From CAJQQK01 sp965224225 (GTDB lineage: Bacteria; Pseudomonadota; Alphaproteobacteria; Rhizobiales; Hyphomicrobiaceae): a stretch of 64,000 nucleotides of DNA. Positions 42,647-52,048 of this stretch are shown here, in pieces; position 1 is the first letter of the stretch; the number at the start of each line of letters is the position of its first letter. The notes under the pieces are model-generated. The model did not search any database. It saw nothing but the letters and a program-made list of their open reading frames with translations, and was not told where the DNA came from. Location of the stretch: NCBI GenBank assembly GCA_965224225.1, contig CBDCZF010000001.1:124001-188000 (forward strand), given 5' to 3'. The position numbers and the translations under genes were made by a program.

Positions 42647-44473
42647 TCAGTTCGCTTTGATCCAGCAGCCGCGGTAGCCTTCGGCCTTCAGCGACGAGCA
42701 GACCGAATTGGCGACACTGCGCGAGCCCGCAGGGCCTACAACCACGCGGTACATCGTGCCAAGCCCGCGCGCGCTCAGGTCCGCCTTTTGCACGGACGGC
42801 ACCCGGTTCTGCAGTGGTCCCGGATGCTTTTGCTGCAGCTCGACAAAGCTCTTCAGTGCCTCCATGCGCGAGCGTTTGGTTGCGAGCACGGCCACGTATT
42901 GGCGCGATTGCGTCCGACTGGCAGCGGTTGCTCCGACAGTCGAAGCGGTTTGCCGGCTCGCCTGAGCCGGGCGGCTCGGCGGCCGGACGGCCGGACGCAG
43001 AGCTTCGGTTGCCGCTGTCGTGGCAGTCGATGTCGTGGCAGTCGAACGTTCGGGCTGCTGCGCGTGCGCCATCCGCCAGGCCGTGCCAAGCGCCGATTTC
43101 GTCGGCACCGGCGGCATCGTAGCACTCTTCGTGATAGCCCGATTGATCACGGTTGCCGATCTCGGCGCGTTGACGGTCGTCGGGGTCAGGCTCTTCGGTG
43201 TCGTTGCCGGCATCTTGACCGATGTCGCTTGCGGTGGCGCACTGGGCGGCACAACCGGCGGCAACCCACCAAGCGATCCGGTGGTACTGGGCGTCAGGCT
43301 TTCGACGATATTGATGCCGGGTACCGAGGTCTGGGCATCCTGCGCTGCGGCACCAGCTGCCGCCTTGGCGGTCTCGGCCACTTTCACCGCTTCCGGCGGC
43401 TTCGGAAAGATCAGCCGTCCGTCACGCCCGACCCTGACCGTCGAAACCGAACGCACGCGCCCACTGCTCTCGGTGCCGGCGTTGTCGATCTTCGCCGTCT
43501 TGCTCTCCGAGCCTGCACTGTCGAGCCTGCCAAGCAGCTTGCTGTCGGTATGCGCGAACTTGCGCCCGCCGGGGTCTTTGGGAACGGTTTTCGCCGGCCC
43601 ACGGTCGGCCCGCACGATCGGCGTGCCGACACCGCTGTTACCGGCCCGGCCGAGCGAATCGTAAAGCACGACACCACCGCCGGCCAGTACGGCACCGGTG
43701 ACGACCACTGCAGCCATCAGCTTCCAGCTATAACGCTGCGGTTCATCATCGTAGTCGTCATATTCGTCATCATCGTCGAATTCGAACTCGTCTTCCGCGC
43801 CGTAAGGGATATCGGCCGCGGGTGCCAGAGGGTCGATGTCTCCGCTGCCCGCCTGCGCCATGTGAGCCCACTGGCGATCATCGCCGGCAGGATAGGCACC
43901 ATCGTTGTCATAGACTGCCTGGTAGGGCTGTCGATCGTCATACTGTCCCGCAACGCCGGCCTCGAGGACCTGCGGATCAGGACTCGCATATCGGTCGCTA
44001 CCGCCATAGGCTTCGGCTACCTCGTGGCCACTCGCCTGCTGCGTGTACTGGGCCACCTGCAATTCGTGAGCGAGACCTTCCGGAGCCCCCCCCGGCTGGT
44101 CATAGGACTGGTAGTAAGACTGGTCAGGTACACCATAGGGATCACCTGCACCGCCGCCCGGCTGCCAGGAGGTATCATAACGGGGCTGATCCAGGCCCTC
44201 TTCCGGAAGGTTGGCATCACGGAAATCTGCAACCCGCGATGCGAACTGCTGATGAAAGTCAGTTCCACCGTTGGCTGCGTATTCACCGGCAGACTGTTCG
44301 CCATAGGCAACTTCGCCCGGATAGCCGGCCTGATGCGTCGATTGATGCTGCAGGTAGTCGTCTGGATTCTGCAATTCGTCCGCACTGACGCGGGCTTGAC
44401 GCTGCATCTCTTCCAGCAACCGGCGTTCACGCCACTCTGGCAAATCCCCGGTCGGATCGTCTGAACGCGTCAT
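42647..44473 (-). CDS. SPOR-domain membrane protein
   Basis: This 608-aa protein has a long Gln/Tyr/Asp-rich N-terminal half (about 1-245), one membrane helix (about 250-268, LMAAVVVTGAVLAGGGVVLY), then a Pro/Thr/Ala-rich linker and a C-terminal SPOR domain (about 530-608, ending in GLGTMYRVVVGPAGSRSVANSVCSSLKAEGYRGCW). SPOR domains bind denuded glycan at division sites, so a septal role is likely. ATG at 44473 is preferred to a TTG two codons before. It follows argS by 48 bp. Confidence 0.9.
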   Translation of the reverse strand: MTRSDDPTGDLPEWRERRLLEEMQRQARVSADELQNPDDYLQHQSTHQAGYPGEVAYGEQSAGEYAANGGTDFHQQFASRVADFRDANLPEEGLDQPRYDTSWQPGGGAGDPYGVPDQSYYQSYDQPGGAPEGLAHELQVAQYTQQASGHEVAEAYGGSDRYASPDPQVLEAGVAGQYDDRQPYQAVYDNDGAYPAGDDRQWAHMAQAGSGDIDPLAPAADIPYGAEDEFEFDDDDEYDDYDDEPQRYSWKLMAAVVVTGAVLAGGGVVLYDSLGRAGNSGVGTPIVRADRGPAKTVPKDPGGRKFAHTDSKLLGRLDSAGSESKTAKIDNAGTESSGRVRSVSTVRVGRDGRLIFPKPPEAVKVAETAKAAAGAAAQDAQTSVPGINIVESLTPSTTGSLGGLPPVVPPSAPPQATSVKMPATTPKSLTPTTVNAPRSATVINRAITKSATMPPVPTKSALGTAWRMAHAQQPERSTATTSTATTAATEALRPAVRPPSRPAQASRQTASTVGATAASRTQSRQYVAVLATKRSRMEALKSFVELQQKHPGPLQNRVPSVQKADLSARGLGTMYRVVVGPAGSRSVANSVCSSLKAEGYRGCWIKAN

Positions 44474-44521
44474 GCCCAAAATCCCGTAATCGAACGTTGC
44501 GATGCTTTACGAATCACAACT

Positions 44522-46282
44522 CTAACGCATCTCGTCGGGCGCCTCGACGCCTAGCATCGATAATCCAGAGGATATGACAAAACGAGTCGCAAGGACCAGC
44601 GCCAGGCGCGCCAACGTCAGATTCGGTTGTTCTGGCTGGTTAAAGCGCAAATGTGGCGAATCGTTGCCTCTGGCATACTGTGCATGAAAAAACGATGCCA
44701 GATCATAGAGATAGAATGGCACCCGATGCGGCTCGCGTTCCCGTGCCGCACCCTCGACGACCCGCGGAAAACGGGCGATCAGTTTGATCAGATCACGCTC
44801 GCCCGGATCATCGAGCAGCCCGAAATCAGCCCTTGCAAGCGCCGCCGGCGACAGATCGAGATCAGGCGATGCTGCCTTGGCCGCGCGAAACACCGACTGC
44901 GCGCGGGCATGGGCATATTGCACGTAGAAGACCGGGTTGTCCTTCGACTGCTCGACGACCTTGGCGAGATCGAAATCAAGCGCCGAATCGTGCTTGCGCA
45001 TCAGCATCATGAAGCGCACCGGGTCGCGGCCGACCTCGTCGACGACGTCGCGCAGCGCAACGAACGTGCCCGCCCGCTTCGACATGCGTACCGGCTCGCC
45101 GTCGCGCAACACGCGCACGAGCTGGGTGACCGGCGTCTCGAACGACGCCTTGCCGTCGGAAAGCGCACTGACCGCCGCCTTGAGCCGAGGGATGTAGCCG
45201 ACGTGATCGGCGCCCAACACATTGAGATAGTGATCGAAGCCGCGCTCGAGCTTGTTGTAGTGATAGGCGACATCGCCGGCAAAGTAGGTGTAGCTGCCGT
45301 CCGATTTCATCAACGCGCGGTCCATGTCGTCGCCGAACTCGGTCGAACGAAACAGCGTTTGGTCGCGGTCCTCCCACTCGTCCTCGTCATGCCCCTTGGG
45401 CCGCGGCAGGCGTCCCTCATAGATCAGGCCCTTTTCGCGCAATACCTCGATTGCCTCGGCGACCTGATCACGCCCGCCTTCCGTCAGCGAGCGCTCGGAA
45501 AAGAACACGTCGTGGCGCACGTTGAGTTCGCCGAGATCTTCGCGGATCGTCGCCATCAGCGCTTCGATGGCGACCTTGCGGGCGATCGGCAAATAGCCCG
45601 CCTCGTCTTCGCCAAGCAGCATATCGGCATGGGCCGAGGCAAGCGCTGCCCCGATCGGGATCATATAGTCGCCCGGATAAAGCCCTTCCGGGATCTCGCC
45701 GATGTCCTCGCCCAGCGCCTCGCGATAGCGCAGGTAGGCGGTGCGCCCGAGCTTGTCGACCTGGGCGCCGGCATCGTTGATGTAGTATTCCCGCGTCACC
45801 TTAAAGCCAGCCTTGGCCAGCACATTGGCCAACGCATCGCCGAACACCGCGCCGCGGCAATGACCGATATGCATCGGCCCTGTCGGATTGGCCGAGACGA
45901 ACTCGACATGCACCGTCTGGCCCGCGCCGAGGTCCGAGCCCCCGAAGTCATCGCCTTCGCTCAGCGCCTCGTCGAGAACACCGTGCCAGACCGCCTGGGC
46001 GAGGCGGATGTTGAGGAACCCGGGTCCGGCAACCTCTGCACTTTCAAGATCATCATCACCCTCCAACTCAGCCGCGAGGGCGGTTGCGATATCACGCGGC
46101 TTCCGGCCTGCCCGCTTGGCGAGCACCATCGCCGCGTTCGAGGCGACGTCACCGTGCGCCGGATCGCGCGGCTCCTGCACCTCGACGCCGGTAAAGTCGA
46201 GATCGCCGGGTAGCGCGCCTGCCGCCTGGAGACGTTCGAGCGCAGCAATGATCTTGGCCTCGACGGTCCTGAAAATATTCAT
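44522..46282 (-). CDS. argS: Arginyl-tRNA synthetase
   Basis: This 586-aa class I synthetase charges tRNA-Arg. The HIGH motif appears as PTGPMHIGHCRGAVFGD, and the KMSKS-type loop is RMSKRAGTF. The N-terminal additional domain (ArgS-specific) and the C-terminal anticodon-binding DALR domain (RFVISSGLSMLGV at the end) are complete. A GTG one codon upstream is an alternative start. It lies in the dgt-argS-SPOR-nagZ-scpAB order typical of rhizobia. Confidence 0.96.
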   Translation of the reverse strand: MNIFRTVEAKIIAALERLQAAGALPGDLDFTGVEVQEPRDPAHGDVASNAAMVLAKRAGRKPRDIATALAAELEGDDDLESAEVAGPGFLNIRLAQAVWHGVLDEALSEGDDFGGSDLGAGQTVHVEFVSANPTGPMHIGHCRGAVFGDALANVLAKAGFKVTREYYINDAGAQVDKLGRTAYLRYREALGEDIGEIPEGLYPGDYMIPIGAALASAHADMLLGEDEAGYLPIARKVAIEALMATIREDLGELNVRHDVFFSERSLTEGGRDQVAEAIEVLREKGLIYEGRLPRPKGHDEDEWEDRDQTLFRSTEFGDDMDRALMKSDGSYTYFAGDVAYHYNKLERGFDHYLNVLGADHVGYIPRLKAAVSALSDGKASFETPVTQLVRVLRDGEPVRMSKRAGTFVALRDVVDEVGRDPVRFMMLMRKHDSALDFDLAKVVEQSKDNPVFYVQYAHARAQSVFRAAKAASPDLDLSPAALARADFGLLDDPGERDLIKLIARFPRVVEGAAREREPHRVPFYLYDLASFFHAQYARGNDSPHLRFNQPEQPNLTLARLALVLATRFVISSGLSMLGVEAPDEMR

Positions 46283-46378
46283 CACTCAACCTTGTTCGCT
46301 TTGCGCATCCCGGCGCCGGCCCGATCTGCCGCCCCGCCCCGAAGTTCTCTCGCAATGACTGGCTATGTCTGCAGGCGG

Positions 46379-47611
46379 TTATCGCAGTTCCGGCGTAGCG
46401 TCAAACCACTGCTCGTGCTGCTCGATGGCATAGCGGTCGGTCATGCCGGCAACGAAGTCAGCGACCAGCCGCAGCCGGCCGCCGTCATCGAGTTCGCCTG
46501 CCATCCGCGCCCAGTCCTCGGGCAATTGCGCGCGGCCGCTGGCAAAGGCGCTGACCAGGTCACTGACAATGCTTTCCGCCCGGTCCATCACGTGCATCAC
46601 CCGGCGATGGTAATAGAGACGGTCGAACAGGAAGGTGCGCAATTCACGGAGCTGCAGAAAGGTTGCTCCCGAAAACCCGACCATCGGCCGGCCGGCACCA
46701 CGAATATCGAGAACGCTCGAAGGCGAAAGCCTTGCCAGACGCGCGCGGCTTTCGAGGACGACATCGCTGATCAGTTCCGTGATCAGGCGGCGCACCAGTT
46801 CGTAGATGTCACGCGACCGGTCCCGCGTCGGACGCCTTCCGAGTGCTGCCAGACCATCGCGTAGAAGTTGTACATCTCCCAGATCGCCGATCTCGATCAG
46901 CCCGGCCCGCAGGCCGTCATCGATGTCGTGCGTGTGCCAGGCGATATCATCGGCAATTGCTGCGACCTGGGCCTCCGCCGAAGCGAACTGGTCCAGCTCG
47001 AGATCCATCCCCTTCTGAAAGCCCGCCAGCGCGCTGACGACCCGCCAGTCGGACTCATTACTGGAAAGCGCCGGCGGACCATTGTGCTTGATCAGCCCTT
47101 CCAGGCTTTCCCAGGTGAGGTTCAGGCCGTCGAAGCCGGCGTATTTCATCTCGAGATGCGTGACGACCCGGAAACTCTGGACATTGTGGTCGAAGCCGCC
47201 GACCGCCTGGACCGCCTCATCGAGGGCCCGTTCACCGGCGTGACCAAACGGCGGATGGCCGAGATCATGGGCCAGTGCCAGCACCTCGGCCAAATCCTCA
47301 TCAAGGCGCAACTGGCGCGCAATCGTGCGTGCGATCTGCGCCACCTCCAGCGAGTGCGTCAGCCGGGTACGAAAATGATCGCCTTCGTGGAAGACAAACA
47401 TCTGCGTCTTGTACATCAGACGGCGGAAGGTCGTGGAATGCAGCACGCGGTCGCGATCGCGCTGCCAGGGCGAGCGTGTCGGGCATTCCGGCTCAACGAT
47501 CAGCCGGCCACGGCTTTGCACAGCGCTTGCAGCATATGGCCCAAGCGAACGCTCGCCGGGCGCCAGCCGCTCGCCGTAGTGCTCGCCCGCCTCAGCTGCC
47601 AATGGCTGCAT
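46379..47611 (-). CDS. dgt: Deoxyguanosinetriphosphate triphosphohydrolase-like protein
   Basis: This 410-aa HD-domain enzyme hydrolyses dNTPs to nucleoside and triphosphate. HD residues are visible in RLTHSLEVAQIARTIAR and LALAHDLGHPPFGHAGERAL. It belongs to the Dgt-like group 2 common in alphaproteobacteria. It diverges from the erpA-like gene with 145 bp between. Gap to argS is 96 bp on the same strand. Confidence 0.92.
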   Translation of the reverse strand: MQPLAAEAGEHYGERLAPGERSLGPYAASAVQSRGRLIVEPECPTRSPWQRDRDRVLHSTTFRRLMYKTQMFVFHEGDHFRTRLTHSLEVAQIARTIARQLRLDEDLAEVLALAHDLGHPPFGHAGERALDEAVQAVGGFDHNVQSFRVVTHLEMKYAGFDGLNLTWESLEGLIKHNGPPALSSNESDWRVVSALAGFQKGMDLELDQFASAEAQVAAIADDIAWHTHDIDDGLRAGLIEIGDLGDVQLLRDGLAALGRRPTRDRSRDIYELVRRLITELISDVVLESRARLARLSPSSVLDIRGAGRPMVGFSGATFLQLRELRTFLFDRLYYHRRVMHVMDRAESIVSDLVSAFASGRAQLPEDWARMAGELDDGGRLRLVADFVAGMTDRYAIEQHEQWFDATPELR

Positions 47612-47756
47612 CGATCACTCCATCGAGGCATTTCCCCGGACCGCCGGTCCCCACTTGGCCCGGCCGGCGAACGCCACTACATTACCATCAAATCACGGAT
47701 CGGGTGCTGGTGCCCATATTCACACGCGAGATATAGGGATTCGGGAAAACCCCAAC

Positions 47757-48113
47757 ATGACAACGGTTAACCCTACAGAACTGGGCACGACAAATGTGCG
47801 CGTCACGCCGGGCGCTGCAGCCCGCATAAACCTGATCACAGCAAGCGAAGCGACAAACAAGCTCTTGCGCCTCAGCGTCGAGGGTGGCGGCTGCTCGGGC
47901 TTTCAGTACAAGTTCGACCTTGTCGCCCGCTCGGAGGCCGACGACCTGATCATCGAGCAGGACGGCGCCACGGTCCTGGTCGATCCCATATCCCTGCCCT
48001 TCCTAGAAGGTGCCGAGCTTGACTATGTGCAGGAACTGATCGGTGCCTCCTTCAAGGTCAACAACCCGAACGCTCAGGCCTCCTGCGGCTGCGGCACCAG
48101 CTTCACGATCTGA
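47757..48113 (+). CDS. erpA: A-type iron-sulfur carrier protein (ErpA/IscA family)
   Basis: This 118-aa protein carries and delivers Fe-S clusters. Three ligand cysteines, Cys46 (GGGCSGFQYKF), Cys110 and Cys112 (SCGCGTSF), are in place. The ATG at 47757 gives the family length; codons upstream to 47655 are untranslated. It lies 44 bp before xthA on the same strand and diverges from dgt. Whether it is ErpA or IscA is not certain without comparison. Confidence 0.9.
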   Translation: MTTVNPTELGTTNVRVTPGAAARINLITASEATNKLLRLSVEGGGCSGFQYKFDLVARSEADDLIIEQDGATVLVDPISLPFLEGAELDYVQELIGASFKVNNPNAQASCGCGTSFTI

Positions 48114-48156
48114 CCGGACCATCGTCCACCCTCCAGGTTACGACCAACGGACAAAC

Positions 48157-48939
48157 ATGAAAATCGCGACCTGGAACATCAACGGCATCAAGGCCCGCAT
48201 CGACAACGTGCAGACCTGGCTCAAGGAAGCCGAGCCTGACGTCGTCTGCCTGCAGGAGATCAAGTCGGTCGACGAGAACTTCCCGGCCGAGATCTTCGAG
48301 GACTTGGGCTACAACGTCGCCGTCCACGGCCAGAAGAGTTTCAACGGCGTCGCCCTGCTCTCCAAACACCCTATCGACGACGTAACACGCGGCCTGGCCG
48401 GTGACGACGGTGACGAACAGGCCCGCTACATTGAAGCGCTCATCACCGGTCCCGGCCGGCCGGTCCGCGTGATCGGCATCTACCTGCCCAACGGCAATCC
48501 CCTAGGCACTGAAAAGTTCGACTACAAATTGGCCTGGATGGCACGGCTACACACCAAGGCCTGCGCCTTGCTGGAAGCCGAAGAGCCCTTTCTGATCGCC
48601 GGCGACTACAACGTCATTCCTGATCCCGCCGATTGCCGCAACCCAAAGGCCTGGCAGGATGACGCGCTCTACCAGCCCGAGAGCCGCGATGCCTATTTCG
48701 CGCTTCTCAATCTCGGCCTGACGGACGCTATCCGCGCCGTCACCGGTGCGCCGGAAACGTTCACGTTCTGGGACTATCAGGCCGGCGCCTGGCAGAAGAA
48801 CAACGGCATCCGCATCGACCACGTCCTGCTTTCGCCGCCTGTCGCCGATCGGCTAAACGGCGCTGCCATCGACCGCCACACGCGCGGCTGGGAAAAGCCG
48901 TCGGATCATGTCCCCGTCTGGGTCGACATCGCCGATTGA
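48157..48939 (+). CDS. xthA: Exodeoxyribonuclease III
   Basis: This 260-aa AP endonuclease/3'-5' exonuclease acts in base-excision repair. The start MKIATWNINGIKARI, the metal ligand Glu34 in CLQEIK, the GDYNVIPDPADC loop and the C-terminal RIDHVLLSP and SDHVPVW motifs are canonical. The ATG at 48157 is used. The erpA-xthA pair is read away from dgt. Confidence 0.96.
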   Translation: MKIATWNINGIKARIDNVQTWLKEAEPDVVCLQEIKSVDENFPAEIFEDLGYNVAVHGQKSFNGVALLSKHPIDDVTRGLAGDDGDEQARYIEALITGPGRPVRVIGIYLPNGNPLGTEKFDYKLAWMARLHTKACALLEAEEPFLIAGDYNVIPDPADCRNPKAWQDDALYQPESRDAYFALLNLGLTDAIRAVTGAPETFTFWDYQAGAWQKNNGIRIDHVLLSPPVADRLNGAAIDRHTRGWEKPSDHVPVWVDIAD

Positions 48940-49037
48940 GCGAGTGCGTTTTGCAGGCATCCGGTTGAATCCGGCTGATCGTCGGCCGATTGCACCGTTT
49001 GGGAGTGCGGCCGTGTAGGCGTGCGCGGTATGGACAA

Positions 49038-50237
49038 TCAGTCCGGCACTCGTGGTTGCGCGCCAAGGACCTCGCGCAACCGGAGCCGCGGGAACGCTGA
49101 ATTACCCATCATCACATCACGACCCTGCCCGCTGCCGTCCGGCCGCAATGAAAAGCCTGCTTCGGGCTGCTTGGTCCGGGACATGCGCTCAGCGTTTGAA
49201 TCAGTGGCCGACCGGTCGATTGCCGCGACACCGCGGGTCCCGCTACCTCCCAGCACGGCGCCTGCCGCCAGCGTCTCTTCTTGCTTCTTGAAGACACCGA
49301 CCACATCGCCATTGGCGCAGGTTCGCTGCACGCCGTCGCCCAAGCGGCCAAGTTCATCACCATTCGCGTGACTGACCGTGGTGCGTCCGTACCGCTGACG
49401 CCAGCCGTCGACGATGTCACGCACCTTGCCGCGGGATCGTGCATCGGCCTGGCAGAAAATGTTCTGGTGAACATCTTCAATCCAGAACCGGTCTTCCTCG
49501 CCGGCGTTCTCGGCAGCCACCGTGATCAGCGCCAGTGCGCGCACCGGATCGCGCCCCAAATATCGCCCGTCCCAGTATAGGTTGGCAAGGAACGCCTGGG
49601 CGCCCGCATGCCCGCCTTTCGACAACTTGGCCAGCCAGTTGAGCGCGTACCTGACACGCATTTCGACGCCGTCACCCGACAGATAGTGCTTGGCCAATTC
49701 AAACTGCGCATCCTCATCATCGAAATAGGAGGCCGCGTGATCGAAGAATTTCAGCGCGCGCTGCGTGTTGGGCGCGATATTGAGCGCCCGAATCCCGTCA
49801 CGCTCGTACCGCGCGATCGAAATCAGCGCCTTGGCAACGTAGGGGGCAACCCGAAAGTCCTTGGGATCGACCCTCGAGTGGTCCTTGACGATCTCCCTCA
49901 GCAGGCCGTAGGCGCGACCATGATCGGTCCAGCCGCCGCTGTTGTCGGAATAGATCTTGGCTAGGTAGAACTTGGCCCGCATGACGCCGTGATCAGCCGC
50001 AAATGCCAGTGCCGGCACGGCGATCGCGTAATCGCGGCCCTTGTAGGCGCTGAGCCCCTGCATGAAGGCTGCCGACTGTGAGGCGAATGTCACCTTGTCG
50101 CGAGCCTGAAGCGATGTGACGCCGGCCAGCAGCGCAACCATCGCTGCCATTCCAGCCGCCTTATATGTGAGCCTTGGAAACAACTTCAGCCTTTCGCCCG
50201 CTTGCGCACCGGCGCCTGCCAGTGTCTCGAACTCCAA
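49038..50237 (-). CDS. Sel1-repeat periplasmic protein, ExoR-like
   Basis: This 399-aa protein contains Sel1/TPR-type repeats: AVPALAFAADHGVMRAKFYLAKIYSD, RALKFFDHAASYFDDEDAQFELAKHYLSGDG and ALNWLAKLSKGGHAGAQAFLANLYWDG. A hydrophobic segment (about 25-45) preceded by basic residues could be a signal peptide. Length, repeat order and position beside xthA/dgt/argS recall ExoR, the periplasmic regulator of ChvG/ChvI. A C-terminal extension of about 100 residues (after the repeats) is not typical. TTG start at 50237 is chosen for a GGGGAG 8 bp upstream; an ATG at 50150 is possible. Orthology is inferred. Confidence 0.7.
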   Translation of the reverse strand: MEFETLAGAGAQAGERLKLFPRLTYKAAGMAAMVALLAGVTSLQARDKVTFASQSAAFMQGLSAYKGRDYAIAVPALAFAADHGVMRAKFYLAKIYSDNSGGWTDHGRAYGLLREIVKDHSRVDPKDFRVAPYVAKALISIARYERDGIRALNIAPNTQRALKFFDHAASYFDDEDAQFELAKHYLSGDGVEMRVRYALNWLAKLSKGGHAGAQAFLANLYWDGRYLGRDPVRALALITVAAENAGEEDRFWIEDVHQNIFCQADARSRGKVRDIVDGWRQRYGRTTVSHANGDELGRLGDGVQRTCANGDVVGVFKKQEETLAAGAVLGGSGTRGVAAIDRSATDSNAERMSRTKQPEAGFSLRPDGSGQGRDVMMGNSAFPRLRLREVLGAQPRVPD

Positions 50238-50765
50238 CGCCCGAACTCCCCATTATTTGATCCGAGCCTCAAGACAACTTCTTGATTATGCTCAGGATTC
50301 ACAAACACAACTCGATCTTCGCCGGGAGTACAGGTGCCCTATGCCGAACACTGGCGTTGATGAACACTCATTCAGTTTTGTGGCTCAATCGTGGCATACA
50401 CGATTGAAAACGTTGCAGGTTCGCCACATGCCGACAGCAACTGTCCGCACCCGCGATCCCCGCTCATTTGCGAACCCGATCTCCGGCGCAGCGTTGCGGT
50501 TTTTGACCGATGCACAAGGCCAATTGAAGGCCCAAAAAAGATCTTCCGATGACAAACCGACCAAGCTTTCTGGACGTCTCAAAGCAACCGTTACAACAGT
50601 TTCGAAGATGCCCATCGAGCGCCCACGCATCGCCGAAAATCTATCCGCGCCGGCCGCAATACTCGGCCCCAATTGATCACATTACCAACCCGAAGGCGCC
50701 CCAATCGGATGGTCAGTGTTGGTTAACCTGAATGGAAATTCAGCTTTATGAACGGGAGCTGAAGC
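50238..50765. other. 528-bp gap without a convincing gene
   Basis: ORFs at 50341-50676 (+) and 50385-50672 (-) overlap one another and show no motif, signal or ribosome site. The region is less GC-rich than its surroundings and likely holds the promoters of the ExoR-like gene (minus) and of the DUF2939 gene (plus). Confidence 0.5.
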
Positions 50766-51386
50766 ATGCGCGCAAAAGTTGGTCTTGCAATCATCGCAGC
50801 CCTCCTGGCCGTCGCCTACCTCTCTTCGCCACTGATTGCCGCCTACAAATTGCGCCAGGCCGTCAAGTCGGCCGACACTCAAGCGATCGACCGGATGGTC
50901 GACTGGCCAAGCGTCCGCGACAGCCTCAGATCGTCGATCGCGCGCAATGCCAAACTGTTGCCGATCGCCCATCAGGCCGGTCGCGAGGTCCGCCCAACGA
51001 TGTGGCAGCGTGTGCGCGCCGTATTCGGTCACTCCATGCTCGACCGCTTCATCGAACGTTACGTCACGCCGGAAGGCCTGCCGAAGCTCTACAAGGTCAA
51101 AACCGCCTGGAACGAAAAGGTGCGCGGGCGCGAGGCCGACGATGCCTTGCCGCTCGCTGAACGCATTGCCGGAACCTGGCGCCGCGTGCGCCGTGCCGAG
51201 TTCATGAGCCCGTTCCGTTTCGTCCTGGAAATGCAGGACCGCCACGTACCGAACCGCATCGTGCGCAGCACCTTCCGCCTCTCAAACCTGAGCCTCACAG
51301 GCTTCGACTGGACCTTGACCAAGCTCGCCATCAAACACGTCGACCCCGCACGCAGCGCCCATCTTGCAAAGCTCAACGGTTTTTGA
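50766..51386 (+). CDS. DUF2939 family membrane-anchored protein
   Basis: This 206-aa protein has an N-terminal hydrophobic helix (about 4-27, KVGLAIIAALLAVAYLSSPLIAAY) followed by the DUF2939 core: LRQAVKSADTQAIDRMVDWPSVRDSLRSSI, then a C-terminal strand-rich RFVLEM...STFRLSNLSLTGFDWTLTKL. Proteins of this type are envelope-anchored and uncharacterised. The ribosome site is weak (GGAGCTG before the ATG). Its stop codon coincides with the start of a long inverted repeat. Confidence 0.8.
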   Translation: MRAKVGLAIIAALLAVAYLSSPLIAAYKLRQAVKSADTQAIDRMVDWPSVRDSLRSSIARNAKLLPIAHQAGREVRPTMWQRVRAVFGHSMLDRFIERYVTPEGLPKLYKVKTAWNEKVRGREADDALPLAERIAGTWRRVRRAEFMSPFRFVLEMQDRHVPNRIVRSTFRLSNLSLTGFDWTLTKLAIKHVDPARSAHLAKLNGF

Positions 51387-52048
51387 GCTTAGTTTTCGCT
51401 CATAGTTTTCTCGCTCACGGTGCTGTTCCTCGCTGCGCTCGGGCACCTGCGCGGACGCGCGCCAACGGCGCGGGTCGCATGCGCTCCCTAGCACTAGGGC
51501 CCGGGCTCGCGGAACGCGTCTCCGAGCCTGCTACTGCCGTGCACTCACAAGGACTGCATTTTTGCCGGCGCACGTGCTCGTGCAAGACAATCACTGAGAT
51601 TGCAGCAGCACTCGTTCAGGGAGCGCATGCGACCCGTGCCCGAGCACAGCGAGGAACAGCACCGTGAGCGAGAAGGTGCCAGGGAGCGCATGCGACCCGC
51701 GCCGTTGGCGCGCGCCCGTACAGGTGCCCGAGCGCAGCGAGGAACAGCACCGTGAGCGAGAAGGTGTCCGGGAGCGCATGCGACCCGCGCCGTTGGCGCG
51801 CGCCCGCGCAGGTGCCCGAGCGCAGCGAGGAACAGCACCGTGAGCGAGAAGGTGTCCGGGAGCGCATGCGACCCGCGCCGTTGGCGCGCGCCCGCGCAGG
51901 TGCCCGAGCGCAGCGAGGAACAGCACCGTGAGCGAGAAGGTGTCCGGGAGCGCATGCGACCCGCGCCGTTGGCGCGCGCCCGCGCAGGTGCCCGAGCGCA
52001 GCGAGGAACAGCACCGTGAGCGAGAAAACTATGAGCGAAAACTAAGCT
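51386..52048. repeat. Long inverted repeat (103-bp arms) enclosing an 88-bp tandem array
   Basis: Arm 1 (51386-51488) and arm 2 (51946-52048) are reverse complements with a single mismatch; both end in AGCTTAGTTTTCGCTCATAG. The region 51661-52040 repeats with an 88-bp period: ACCGTGAGCGAGAA recurs at 51661, 51749, 51837, 51925 and 52013. The units contain GC-rich palindromes (GCGCCGTTGGCGC). The central spacer (51489-51620) is unique. The stops of DUF2939 and valS lie in the arms. It probably terminates both convergent genes, and the ORFs reading through it are repetitive artefacts. Confidence 0.9.

Noticed and set aside
50341..50676. ORFs on both strands in the gap between the ExoR-like and DUF2939 genes
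   Set aside because: No ribosome site, low-complexity composition, and mutual overlap; more likely regulatory DNA.
51545..52014. Long minus-strand ORFs (over 110 codons) across 51545-52014
   Set aside because: They are open only because the 88-bp repeat has no stop in those frames; the proteins are repetitive with no ribosome site or family likeness.
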